Origin: Draconibacterium sp.
GTDB taxonomy: Bacteria > Bacteroidota > Bacteroidia > Bacteroidales > Prolixibacteraceae
Assembly (NCBI GenBank): GCA_030595485.1
Contig: JAUVDE010000060.1
Coordinates: 1-12,565, forward strand
Length of the DNA: 12,565 nt
Direction: 5' to 3'
Part shown: piece after piece, positions 1 to 7,421 of the stretch
Position numbering within the stretch: position 1 is the first letter of the stretch
Layout of the letters: the number at the start of each line of letters is the position of its first letter
Made by a program: the position numbers and the translations under genes
Notes under the pieces: model-generated
Told to the model about the DNA's origin: nothing
Seen by the model: the letters and a program-made list of their open reading frames with translations, nothing else
Databases searched by the model: none

Positions 1-536
1 GGACTTTTCCAGCCTAAAACATGTTTAGCACCTTCGCTTAAAACTGCCGAGTAACCCATGCTTGCAATTTGCTCTCCAATTTCGTCGGAATAAATCATTT
101 CCGTATTTCTAAAAACACGTGGTTTCTGACCAAACAATCCAAAAATCCGCTCGTCGTGCTGATGAACCTGGTCTTTAAAAATCGCCTCGTCTTTTAGAGA
201 AGCCAACGAATGCGAGTAGGTTTCTGACAAAAACTCGACACAACCGGTTTTTGCTAGTTTTTGAAACGACTCAATCACCTCGGGAGCGTACAACTCAAAC
301 TGTTCGAGTGCAATTCCGGTAATGGAAAACGACACCTTAAATTGCCCTTCCAACTTATTGGCAAGCTCGAGCAACAATTTATTGGTGGGCAGGTAACTTT
401 CTTCGGCAATTTTACGCATGATGGTTTCATTGGCATAATCGTCGTAATAATAATGGTCGTTACCTATATCGAAAAACCGGTAACGACGGTGCCGAAACGG
501 TTGATGTATTTGAAAGAATAAACAAATTTGTTTCAT
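1..536 (-). CDS. GH57 glycoside hydrolase (alpha-amylase / 4-alpha-glucanotransferase type), N-terminal part
   Basis: Partial gene whose 3' end runs off the left edge; about 178 residues are visible. The translation opens with MKQICLFFQIHQPFRHRRYR, containing the HQP motif (residues 11-13) that begins the GH57 (beta/alpha)7 barrel. It continues through a segment rich in family-like residues (SETYSHSLASL near residue 108, RNTEMIYSDEIGEQIASMGY near residue 145). The Glu nucleophile region lies beyond the window. GH57 enzymes hydrolyse or transfer alpha-1,4-glucan chains by a retaining mechanism; no signal peptide is seen, so action on cytoplasmic glycogen is inferred. It is last in a minus-strand run after GT4 (107-base gap) and the debranching enzyme, an arrangement common in Bacteroidota. 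The ATG at 536 is chosen because the conserved HQP strand begins right after it; an in-frame TTG 20 codons upstream sits in repeat DNA. Whether it is amylase or transferase cannot be told from this fragment. Confidence 0.9.
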   Translation of the reverse strand, partial: MKQICLFFQIHQPFRHRRYRFFDIGNDHYYYDDYANETIMRKIAEESYLPTNKLLLELANKLEGQFKVSFSITGIALEQFELYAPEVIESFQKLAKTGCVEFLSETYSHSLASLKDEAIFKDQVHQHDERIFGLFGQKPRVFRNTEMIYSDEIGEQIASMGYSAVLSEGAKHVLGWKS

Positions 537-551
537 AATTTGAGAATTTGG

Positions 552-579
552 ACGGAAGACTGAAGACCGAAGACCGAAG
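552..579 (-). repeat. Four-copy 7-bp tandem array (GTCTTnn on the minus strand) upstream of GH57
   Basis: On the plus strand the copies are ACGGAAG, ACTGAAG, ACCGAAG and ACCGAAG at 552-558, 559-565, 566-572 and 573-579, exactly 7 bp apart. On the transcribed (minus) strand this reads as GTCTTCG-like heptads. The array ends 15 nt before the GH57 start codon and occupies much of the 107-base spacer to GT4. No known regulatory element is recognised. A related two-copy array lies at 1953-1966 before GT4. Confidence 0.85.
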
Positions 580-643
580 TACACACAGTCATCCAAATGC
601 AAGTTCCTCCTAATTTATTTGTATTAATCAACATCATAAACAT

Positions 644-1936
644 TTAATTAGTAGCTAGGGCTGAATCGTAAACCCTTTTAACATGAAGTGCAGAGTTTAC
701 CCATTTTAGATCATTCACTTCACTTTTACCCTCTTGTTTAAAATGAGCAGCAAGCGAGGCATAACTTAAAATTCCGTGAATAGAATCGGCCATGGCTTTC
801 GTATCCCAAAAATCAATTTTAATGACATTCTCCAGAATTTCAGCAACACCCGATTGATTTGAAATGATTACCGGAACATTCAGCTGCATGGCTTCGAGTG
901 GCACAATTCCGAAGGGCTCAGAAACCGATGGCATTACAAAAACATCGGTCATATTAAATAAACTATTTACATCGTTCCCTTTTAAAAATCCAGTAAAGTG
1001 AAATCTATCTGAAATGCCTAGTTCGGCAACACGAGTTACCATAGCATCCATCATATCGCCACTTCCGGCCATTACAACACGCACATTATTCATTTTTTTT
1101 AGAACAAGATTTGCAGCTTCAATAAAATATTCAGGACCTTTTTGCGTGGTAATTCTACCTAAAAAAGTCACCACTTTTTCGTCGACTCCTTTTAAAGGTA
1201 AATTGCTTTTATCTTCAGCCATAGGCTCAACAGCATTGTATACTGTTTCTACCTTTTCTGGCGGAATTCCATATTTTTCGATAACGATATTTCGTGTTAA
1301 GTTACTTACGGTAATTATTCTGTCGGCCATTTCCATTCCTTCACGTTCAATGGCGTAAACCTTATGGTTTACATGACCGCCACTCCGATCAAAATCAGTA
1401 GCATGCACATGAATTACCAATGGTTTACCAGTGGCATTTTTAGCAGCAATACCGGCCGGATAAGCTAACCAGTCGTGGGCATGTATTAAATCGAAATCGT
1501 TTTGTCGGGCAATTATTTGAGCTACCAGGGCATAATCTTTTATTTCCTGCATTAAATCCGGGCCGTAAGTTCCACTAAAATTCACCCTCGAATCATCGTC
1601 AGTTTCAACAAAACGTGTTCGTTTTTTGTACTTTTTACTTTTTAATTTCCAGAATTCCTCTTCGCCAACATAAGGTATAATTTGCGAATCAACCTCCATG
1701 TAATCAATCGTTTTATCGCTTTCGTGAAACTGAATTTCTTTTTGAGAAACCGGAATATTATTGGCACCAATGAGTTGCATTGCACTTTGGTCTTCATCGC
1801 CAAAAGCCTTTGGAACCACAAAAGTTACATCCACATCGTTAATTTCCGACAAACCTTTTGTAAGCCCATAACAAGCTGTGCCCAGTCCTCCTGAAATATG
1901 TGGTGGAAACTCCCATCCAAACATTAATATTCTCAT
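644..1936 (-). CDS. GT4-family glycosyltransferase, glycogen-synthase-like
   Basis: A 430-residue GT-B glycosyltransferase. The N-terminal Rossmann domain starts at once with MRILMFGWEFPPHISGGLGT; the SGGLG loop (15-19) corresponds to the glycine-rich nucleotide-sugar loop of glycogen/starch synthases. HAHDW is at 152-156. The C-terminal GT1-type domain has R261 and K266 (GRITTQKGPEYF), the usual phosphate-binding pair, and the E-x7-E motif E340/E348 in PSVSEPFGIVPLEAM. Retaining GT4 enzymes of this kind sit beside GH57 and debranching genes in Bacteroidota and are thought to elongate alpha-1,4-glucan from a nucleotide glucose donor; that role is inferred from context and the synthase-like N-terminus. 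It is shorter than classical GT5 GlgA (about 470-480 residues). No signal peptide or membrane segment, so cytosolic. It lies 292 bases downstream of the debranching enzyme, with no perfect -7 box found in that spacer. Donor specificity (UDP- or ADP-glucose) is unknown. Confidence 0.88.
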   Translation of the reverse strand: MRILMFGWEFPPHISGGLGTACYGLTKGLSEINDVDVTFVVPKAFGDEDQSAMQLIGANNIPVSQKEIQFHESDKTIDYMEVDSQIIPYVGEEEFWKLKSKKYKKRTRFVETDDDSRVNFSGTYGPDLMQEIKDYALVAQIIARQNDFDLIHAHDWLAYPAGIAAKNATGKPLVIHVHATDFDRSGGHVNHKVYAIEREGMEMADRIITVSNLTRNIVIEKYGIPPEKVETVYNAVEPMAEDKSNLPLKGVDEKVVTFLGRITTQKGPEYFIEAANLVLKKMNNVRVVMAGSGDMMDAMVTRVAELGISDRFHFTGFLKGNDVNSLFNMTDVFVMPSVSEPFGIVPLEAMQLNVPVIISNQSGVAEILENVIKIDFWDTKAMADSIHGILSYASLAAHFKQEGKSEVNDLKWVNSALHVKRVYDSALATN

Positions 1937-1952
1937 TTATTAAAAATTAGAA

Positions 1953-1966
1953 CCAAGACACAAGAC
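1953..1966 (-). repeat. Two-copy 7-bp tandem array (GTCTTnn on the minus strand) upstream of GT4
   Basis: Plus-strand copies CCAAGAC (1953-1959) and ACAAGAC (1960-1966); on the minus strand they read GTCTTGT then GTCTTGG. It ends 16 nt before the GT4 start codon, nearly the same position as the array at 552-579 relative to GH57, and uses the same GTCTT core. Two copies alone would be unremarkable; the match with the other array makes it worth listing. Confidence 0.55.
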
Positions 1967-2079
1967 AGGAAATTTTAATCATCTGCAATTGTGTCCAGTT
2001 ACTTTTATCATCGTTGTTCATTTATTCAAATTATCCATTTTCAAATTAAAAACAAAAGCCAATAACTTGTTTAAAGAAA

Positions 2080-2135
2080 GATTTTCGGATTGTTGGATTT
2101 TCAGACCAATGGATTCTCGGATTGCATGATTTTCC
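2080..2135. repeat. Seven-unit degenerate 8-bp tandem array (plus-strand consensus GATTnTCG)
   Basis: Seven successive octamers start at 2080, 2088, 2096, 2104, 2112, 2120 and 2128. Every unit begins with GA and six of the seven begin with GATT; units 1, 3, 5 and 7 are closest to GATTTTCG, units 2, 4 and 6 are diverged. It lies in the 292-base spacer between the debranching enzyme and GT4. The array has no ORF and no hairpin; function unknown. Confidence 0.75.
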
Positions 2136-2156
2136 ATCTTAAATCTTAAATTTTTA
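2136..2156. repeat. Adjoining 7-bp array (ATCTTAA, two exact copies and one decayed)
   Basis: ATCTTAA occurs at 2136-2142 and 2143-2149, followed by ATTTTTA at 2150-2156. It abuts the 8-bp array with no gap but uses another word and another period. Beyond it, 2157-2205 holds looser repetition of the words TTAATC and CTAATC. The composition is highly A+T, so part of this may be low-complexity drift. Confidence 0.5.
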
Positions 2157-2228
2157 TTCGTTAATCAAAAATCGCTAATCTTCATTCATTATTCTTAATC
2201 TCAGCTCCATTCCTCATTTCATAAAATC

Positions 2229-4175
2229 CTATTCTTTATAATTCTGAATTAAATTGGCCGCATAAGAAATACCTGCCACATTCCAGGCTTGCGAAATAGC
2301 ACCTTTCCCTTTGTGTGGTGGGTTACCATCGTATATCTCCGAAACATTTCCAATACAATGCTCTGTCATTTCTTCTTCGAAACTTTCTACTATTTGTTTA
2401 ACGTATGGCAAACCTCCACGTTTGTGAATTTTCAAATACCCCTCAACAAAAAACTGTAATAACCAAGGATAAACTGCCCCCTGATGCATTGCTGCTTCGC
2501 GCTCTTCGGGGCCACCACTTACAATTCCTTTGTAGCGCAAATGGTCGGGCGAAAGTGTTCGTAAACCACGATTGGTTAATAGTTTACGTTTGGCTACACT
2601 CAGGACTTGTTTTTGCTGCTCTTTAGAAAGTGGTGTGTAATCCATTGCCACTGCAATAACCATATTTGGGCGAACGGCCCACTCGGTCTGTCCATTTTTT
2701 ACTACATCGGCCAAGTATCCATGTCCTTCGCTCCAGAATGTTTTTAAAAAAGCGCGGGCAACATCTTTACACATGTGTTTCCATTCGTCAATAAACTCCT
2801 GATCGCCAACCATATCCGCCAAGTCGAGTGCAAAACAAATGGCATTAAACCAAAGCGCGTTTATTTCAACTGCCAAACCACTGCGCCTTACCACCGGATT
2901 TCCTTCAACATAAGAATCCATCCAGGTTAAGGCTACCTTTTTTTTATCGGCATTAATTAAGCCTTCATTTGTAAGTTGTATATAATCTAAAGTTGAATTT
3001 TTGTAGGCAGCCAAAATGCGTTTTATGGGCTCACCGTATAAATTCCAAATAACATCGGGTTGATTCTTCTTTTTAAAGTATTGTTGAACCGCCCAAATAA
3101 ACCACAGCGGTGCATCTGCCGAGTTGTATTCCATTGTTTTGGAATGAACACGATCTGGGAAAAAACCGTCATTGAAATATTTCAAATACGAATCCAGAAT
3201 TTTTTCGCACAACTTTGTATCGTTTAAAGACAAACACAAGCCTGGTAAAGAGATAAAAGTTTGTCGCGTAATGCTGTTGTACCAAGGGAAACCGGCAATA
3301 ATATCAGCTGTATTTTTCTGATGTGCTACAAACTGATGCGCCGCATGTTCCAATGAACTTGCAAATGTTTCTTTGCCACCCCGCTTTTTTAATTCGCGTG
3401 TAAATCGTTGTTTTAACGATACCGGATTTGTTTCGTTTAAACCCGCAGCAAAAACTATAGATTCGCCTTTTTTAATGGCGACTTCGAAATAACCCGGCAC
3501 ATATAAATCCTCTAAATAATCGTAACCGCGCTTTAATTCTTTTATGTATTCAATGTCGTAGTACCAATCGGGAACTGCAACAAAATCGGCTTCCTTACTT
3601 AACTGCATATGCAAGTCGGGGTAGTCTTCGTAAAGCCGCATTTTAATCCCATTTTCGGCCTTTTTATACTTGGTACTCGCAAACAAATTTGCCTTACTTA
3701 ATTTATGAATATTCCGGAAAGCCAGAAAAGGTTTAAGACGAAGTGTTGTAGGCGAGTTTGCCTCTTCGAGTGTATATTTAACAAGAATTTGCTCCTCCTT
3801 TTCAACCAGTAAACGTTCTTTTGTAAGTACCACTCCACCCACTCGATAAGTAATTTTAGGAATACTTCCAAACTCAACATTTCGAATATACTTGTGTCCT
3901 TTGGGCTCGTACGAACCACCTTTATAACAATGAATTCCAAGATTAAACTCGGCACCGTTTTGAATCACAGTTTCGTCGAGCGACGACAATAAAACGTGTT
4001 TTTCACCCCCAAAGTTTTTTATTGGGCAAACCAATAAGCCATGGTATTTTCGGGTGTTACAACCGTTTAAACTTGTACTTAAATACGAACCGGCCCTGTT
4101 TGAACGTAAAATTTCTTTGTACAAAGAATACTCCAAATTGACGAGCTGTTCCTTATCGAATTGAAGGTAATGCAT
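2229..4175 (-). CDS. Glycogen debranching enzyme, amylo-alpha-1,6-glucosidase (GDE, GH133-type)
   Basis: A 648-residue protein matching the short bacterial/archaeal debranching enzymes. The N-terminal beta-rich domain covers about residues 10-250 (SNRAGSYLSTSLNGCNTRKYHGLL at about 25-48 is family-typical). The C-terminal (alpha/alpha)6-barrel GDE domain covers about 280-645. Conserved stretches are NSADAPLWFIWAVQQY (351-366), ALTWMDSYVEGNPVVRRSG (415-433; D420 is a likely catalytic acid by family analogy), EINALWFNA (437-445) and SEIYDGNPPHKGKGAISQAWN (612-632). The reaction is hydrolysis of alpha-1,6-linked glucose at glycogen branch stubs. Unlike eukaryotic GDE it lacks the fused 4-alpha-glucanotransferase half; the neighbouring GH57 could supply that step (inference). 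No signal peptide. A good Bacteroidota -7 box lies 65 bases upstream, so it may head its own transcript within the cluster. The minus-strand ORF at 3698-3955 inside it is an out-of-frame shadow. Confidence 0.93.
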   Translation of the reverse strand: MHYLQFDKEQLVNLEYSLYKEILRSNRAGSYLSTSLNGCNTRKYHGLLVCPIKNFGGEKHVLLSSLDETVIQNGAEFNLGIHCYKGGSYEPKGHKYIRNVEFGSIPKITYRVGGVVLTKERLLVEKEEQILVKYTLEEANSPTTLRLKPFLAFRNIHKLSKANLFASTKYKKAENGIKMRLYEDYPDLHMQLSKEADFVAVPDWYYDIEYIKELKRGYDYLEDLYVPGYFEVAIKKGESIVFAAGLNETNPVSLKQRFTRELKKRGGKETFASSLEHAAHQFVAHQKNTADIIAGFPWYNSITRQTFISLPGLCLSLNDTKLCEKILDSYLKYFNDGFFPDRVHSKTMEYNSADAPLWFIWAVQQYFKKKNQPDVIWNLYGEPIKRILAAYKNSTLDYIQLTNEGLINADKKKVALTWMDSYVEGNPVVRRSGLAVEINALWFNAICFALDLADMVGDQEFIDEWKHMCKDVARAFLKTFWSEGHGYLADVVKNGQTEWAVRPNMVIAVAMDYTPLSKEQQKQVLSVAKRKLLTNRGLRTLSPDHLRYKGIVSGGPEEREAAMHQGAVYPWLLQFFVEGYLKIHKRGGLPYVKQIVESFEEEMTEHCIGNVSEIYDGNPPHKGKGAISQAWNVAGISYAANLIQNYKE

Positions 4176-4232
4176 AACTATAAAAGTTTGGCGTGTTGAA
4201 ATTAGTGTAGTTAGAAAACGAAATGCTAACTC

Positions 4233-4247
4233 CTTTGTTCAAAGATA
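4233..4247 (-). promoter_or_regulatory. Candidate Bacteroidota promoter -7 box for the debranching gene, with an overlapping palindrome
   Basis: Plus-strand CAAAGATA at 4240-4247 reads TATCTTTG on the minus strand, a perfect match to the Bacteroidota sigma-A -7 consensus TAnnTTTG. The predicted transcript start is near 4233, leaving a leader of about 57 nt before the ATG at 4175. No convincing TTTG -33 box lies at the usual 19-21 nt spacing. The -7 box overlaps the inverted repeat CTTTG-TT-CAAAG (4233-4244), which could be an operator or chance. Confidence 0.5.
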
Positions 4248-4264
4248 TATGCTTTATGTCATAT

Positions 4265-5284
4265 TTAATCCTTGCCTTGACCGTATTGAGTTGATTGAAC
4301 ATTAAAATATTCTTTTTCTAACTTTAAATTAATAAACGGAAATTTTTGTTCCAGTTCACTAATTTTTTTCTGAAAGCTAGTTAGAAATTTGGAAAATTCA
4401 ATCGATTTGTTGTTAATCGGGCGATGTCGTACAGCATTAATTATTTTCTTAATTTCCCTTGAAATTTTTACACTTTCTTCGTTTATTAAAGCCTGCTCAA
4501 AAATTTCCCAAATGTGCTGAACGGCCACATCGGTAAGATGAAGCATATCTTCGGCATAAAACCGATAATCGCGCAATTCATCCATCACAATTTCGTAGGA
4601 AGGAAAGTAAGCACACTTCTCGTTTCCAAATGTGTTTACCAGCTGTTCGACAGCTAGTAAGAGCGTGGCTTTACTTCGTTGGTTTTCAATGGCACCATCT
4701 TTCCAATGCCGAATAGGACTAACAGTAAAAACCACTTTTAATCCGGGATTTAATTGCCAAATTTGGGTTAAAAGATTTGTGTATTCGTTTACGATTTCGT
4801 TTACCGAAAGTCGTTGGCGCGTAAATTCTTTCGCCGCTATTTTATGACAATTGGAAACCACCTCTCCATTTTTATTGTAGCGGTAAATCCATGCAGTGCC
4901 AAAGGTTAGAAATAAATAATCGGTAGTTCTAAGAAATTCAGAAGAGCTTTGAATTCGATTATTGATGCTGGTTAAACACTCGTTTTTATCGGTTGATGAA
5001 AATCGCCCGTGATGATAATAACTATGCCATAATCCATTGCTTTCTATCAAATCATTCGGGTTAAACTTTCTATTTTCAAGTAAAATTTTCAAACCACTTG
5101 CCACCGACATTGGGTTATATAAAATTCCAAACGGATTAATATCAACCTTGTATTTAAAGGTTTCCATAATGTTCCCCACATTTTCGGTAAAACAAGAGCC
5201 CATAAAAAGATTTCGCTTTTCATAAGCCGTTTCCCATTCAAATGAAGGAATATCGACAATCGTTTGAAATTTCGACTTGGCCAT
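4265..5284 (-). CDS. GSCFA-domain protein (SGNH-hydrolase-like)
   Basis: A 339-residue protein with the block that names this family at residues 29-33, here GSCFT within NLFMGSCFTENVGNIM. Downstream blocks fit an SGNH-like esterase fold: LFLTFGTAWIY (about 124-134), VVFTVSPIRHWKDG (about 184-197) and AEDMLHLTDVAVQHIWEIF (about 244-262). S30 as nucleophile with D246/H249 would form the Ser-Asp-His set; this is inferred by analogy, not shown. The last 65 residues (about 275-339) are charged and probably helical (EFSKFLTSFQKKISELEQKF). No signal peptide or membrane helix. Its ATG follows the branching-enzyme TAA with no intervening base, so the two are very likely co-transcribed and translationally coupled. 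The true substrate of GSCFA proteins is unknown to me; the position suggests a link to glucan metabolism, perhaps removal of an acyl group, but that is speculation. Confidence 0.88.
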   Translation of the reverse strand: MAKSKFQTIVDIPSFEWETAYEKRNLFMGSCFTENVGNIMETFKYKVDINPFGILYNPMSVASGLKILLENRKFNPNDLIESNGLWHSYYHHGRFSSTDKNECLTSINNRIQSSSEFLRTTDYLFLTFGTAWIYRYNKNGEVVSNCHKIAAKEFTRQRLSVNEIVNEYTNLLTQIWQLNPGLKVVFTVSPIRHWKDGAIENQRSKATLLLAVEQLVNTFGNEKCAYFPSYEIVMDELRDYRFYAEDMLHLTDVAVQHIWEIFEQALINEESVKISREIKKIINAVRHRPINNKSIEFSKFLTSFQKKISELEQKFPFINLKLEKEYFNVQSTQYGQGKD

Positions 5285-7303
5285 TTATTTTACTTTTGGA
5301 AAATCTATCTTTTTTAGCACAAGCGCTGTTCGAGCCGGCAAGTACAATTTCAAGTAATGCTGGCTGTCAATTCCACCACTTGGCATGGTGTAATAACTAG
5401 TGTCTTCATCCACCAAATCGTTGCCACCAAATCTACCGGAGTCGGAATTAAGTGCCACCTTGTATTTTCCTGCACCCAACGGGATTCCATAATCAATAAA
5501 CGATTCGCTTGGATTAAAATTGAAAACAAAAAGGAACAATCCGCGATGGAAAGCCAATACTTTATCGGGGGTTTTGTCCAAAACCAAATCTACCGATGGT
5601 ACGGTCAATAATTTATTCTGGTTAATAAGCTGTACCAAAGCTTTATCGAAATCATAAAGCCAATGGTATTTTAAATCTGGATCTTCGGCAATGCTCCAAA
5701 TCCGGCGTGCCTGACTGTATGACCAATCGTTTCCTTCGCGCGGAAAATCAATCCATTCGGGATGACCAAATTCGTTGCCCATAAAATTAAGGTAAGCGCC
5801 TCCTGCTGCCGATGCCGTTGCCAAACGAATCATCTTATGCAAAGCAATTCCGCGGTCAACAATTAGGTTTGACTGATCTTTTCGCATGCTGAAATACATC
5901 TCTTTATCAATCAGCCTAAAAATTATGGTTTTGTCACCCACCAAAGCCTGGTCGTGCGATTCGGCATAACTTACCACCTTTTCTTCTAAGCGTTTCGAAG
6001 TAAGCTGATAGAAAATCTCTCCCATGTCCCACTCGTCATCCGACTTGTCTTTAATCATTTTAATCCAAAAATCGGGCATTCCCATTGCCATACGATAATC
6101 GAAGCCCAAACCGCCATCTTCAACAGGAGCTGCTAATCCGGGCATTCCACTCATATCTTCCGCAATTGAAAGCGAATGGGGACTCACCTCTTTCATTAGC
6201 TTGTTAGCCATTCTAAAATAGGTAGTGGCTTCCTGGTCTACATTTGCATTAAAATAATCGTCGTAACCGGTAAAAGCTACTTCCAAACCATGGTTGAAGT
6301 ACAACATACTGGTAACTCCATCAAAACGGTAACCATCGAATTTAAACTCGCTAAGCCAATATTTTATATTTGAAAGCAAGAAGTGCAACACTTCATTTTT
6401 TCCATAATTAAAACAATACGAATCCCAGGCCGGGTGTTCGCCTTTTGGTCCATCGTGGAAAAATTGGAAACGTGTTCCATCGAAATTCCCCAAACCTTCT
6501 AATTCATTTTTAACCGCATGCGAATGTACTAGGTCCATAATTACCGAAATTCCCATTCCGTGGGCTTCATCAATTAACTGCTTTAATTCATCAGGCGTTC
6601 CGAAACGTGATGATGGTGCAAAAAAACTAGAAATATGATAGCCAAAACTTCCGTAGTAAGGATGCTCCGGAATAGCCATTAATTGTATGGTGTTGTAGCC
6701 ATTTTCTTTAATACGTGGCAGCATTATTTCGCGAAACTCGTTGTAGGTATGTACACGCTCTTCTTCGCCCGCCATACCAATGTGCCCCTCGTAAATTAAA
6801 GGAGGATCCTCATCGCGTAGAAAGTCAGCATTTTGCCATTTATAAGGATTTTCAGGTGCCCAAACCTGTGCATTAAACATGTGTGTTTTCTCGTCTTGAA
6901 CTACCCGCGTTGCCCATGCGGGAATTCGTTTGCCATGATTAACAGCCCAATGTGTATTTAATGCATATAAATCGCCGTGTTTCAAATAGTCTTCCTCCAG
7001 AAACAATTCCCATACGCCATTTTCAAGATGAGAAAAGGCATATTTTGCTTCTTCGTGCCAATTATTAAAAGTACCTACTAAATAAATATGCGTTGCATTA
7101 GGTGCCCATTCGCGAATTGCCCAGCCTGTATCGGTTTTGTGTAATCCAAAATAAAGGTGTCCACTGGCAAAATCAGAGAGTGATTTTCCGCCGGTCAATT
7201 CCTTTTCCTTTTTGTCGGCAACAATTATTCTATCTGAAATTATTCCGGAATAGGGTTCGAGCCATGAATCATTTTGAACAAGCTTGGGCAAATATTTCTT
7301 CAT
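5285..7303 (-). CDS. glgB: 1,4-alpha-glucan branching enzyme, GH13_8 (eukaryote-like) type
   Basis: A 672-residue protein with an N-terminal CBM48-type beta-sandwich (about 55-140, WAIREWAPNATHIYLVGTFN), a GH13 TIM barrel (about 170-560) and a C-terminal all-beta domain (about 580-668). All four GH13 regions are intact: D257 in VIMDLVHSHAV, nucleophile D328 in FDGYRFDGVTSMLYFNHG, acid/base E382 in SIAEDMSGMPG and D451 in YAESHDQALVGDKT. The GVTSMLY...HG stretch after the nucleophile is that of animal and plant branching enzymes and differs from the E. coli-type GH13_9 proteins, hence the GH13_8 call. It cuts an alpha-1,4 chain and re-attaches it as an alpha-1,6 branch on glycogen in the cytosol. 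It heads the minus-strand cluster and is directly followed by the GSCFA gene. The ATG at 7303 is kept because the N-terminus reads naturally from it and the frame upstream is non-coding. Confidence 0.96.
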   Translation of the reverse strand: MKKYLPKLVQNDSWLEPYSGIISDRIIVADKKEKELTGGKSLSDFASGHLYFGLHKTDTGWAIREWAPNATHIYLVGTFNNWHEEAKYAFSHLENGVWELFLEEDYLKHGDLYALNTHWAVNHGKRIPAWATRVVQDEKTHMFNAQVWAPENPYKWQNADFLRDEDPPLIYEGHIGMAGEEERVHTYNEFREIMLPRIKENGYNTIQLMAIPEHPYYGSFGYHISSFFAPSSRFGTPDELKQLIDEAHGMGISVIMDLVHSHAVKNELEGLGNFDGTRFQFFHDGPKGEHPAWDSYCFNYGKNEVLHFLLSNIKYWLSEFKFDGYRFDGVTSMLYFNHGLEVAFTGYDDYFNANVDQEATTYFRMANKLMKEVSPHSLSIAEDMSGMPGLAAPVEDGGLGFDYRMAMGMPDFWIKMIKDKSDDEWDMGEIFYQLTSKRLEEKVVSYAESHDQALVGDKTIIFRLIDKEMYFSMRKDQSNLIVDRGIALHKMIRLATASAAGGAYLNFMGNEFGHPEWIDFPREGNDWSYSQARRIWSIAEDPDLKYHWLYDFDKALVQLINQNKLLTVPSVDLVLDKTPDKVLAFHRGLFLFVFNFNPSESFIDYGIPLGAGKYKVALNSDSGRFGGNDLVDEDTSYYTMPSGGIDSQHYLKLYLPARTALVLKKIDFPKVK

Positions 7304-7317
7304 AGTTAGATTTTTTA

Positions 7318-7325
7318 TAAAGATA
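7318..7325 (-). promoter_or_regulatory. Weak candidate -7 box for glgB
   Basis: The minus strand reads TATCTTTA here, one mismatch from TAnnTTTG, 14 bases before the glgB ATG. A TTG lies roughly 20 nt further upstream where a -33 TTTG would be expected. The resulting leader would be very short (under 10 nt). This is the best promoter-like site in the spacer for glgB but is far from certain. Confidence 0.25.
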
Positions 7326-7421
7326 TGGATTCAAGCGAAAACCCTACAAGTAAAGCAAGAAAAATTAAGAATACATTCAAAAAGAGATTGGGCAATTTTA
7401 TATTTCTAAAATTAAATGAAG

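Noticed and set aside
261..521. 86-codon plus-strand ORF at the left edge
   Set aside because: Antisense to the GH57 coding sequence, whose translation carries the HQP motif and is clearly the real frame.
3698..3955. 85-codon minus-strand ORF inside the debranching gene
   Set aside because: Out of frame with a continuous, well-conserved GDE protein; composition is that of a shifted frame. No sign of a frameshift in the host gene.
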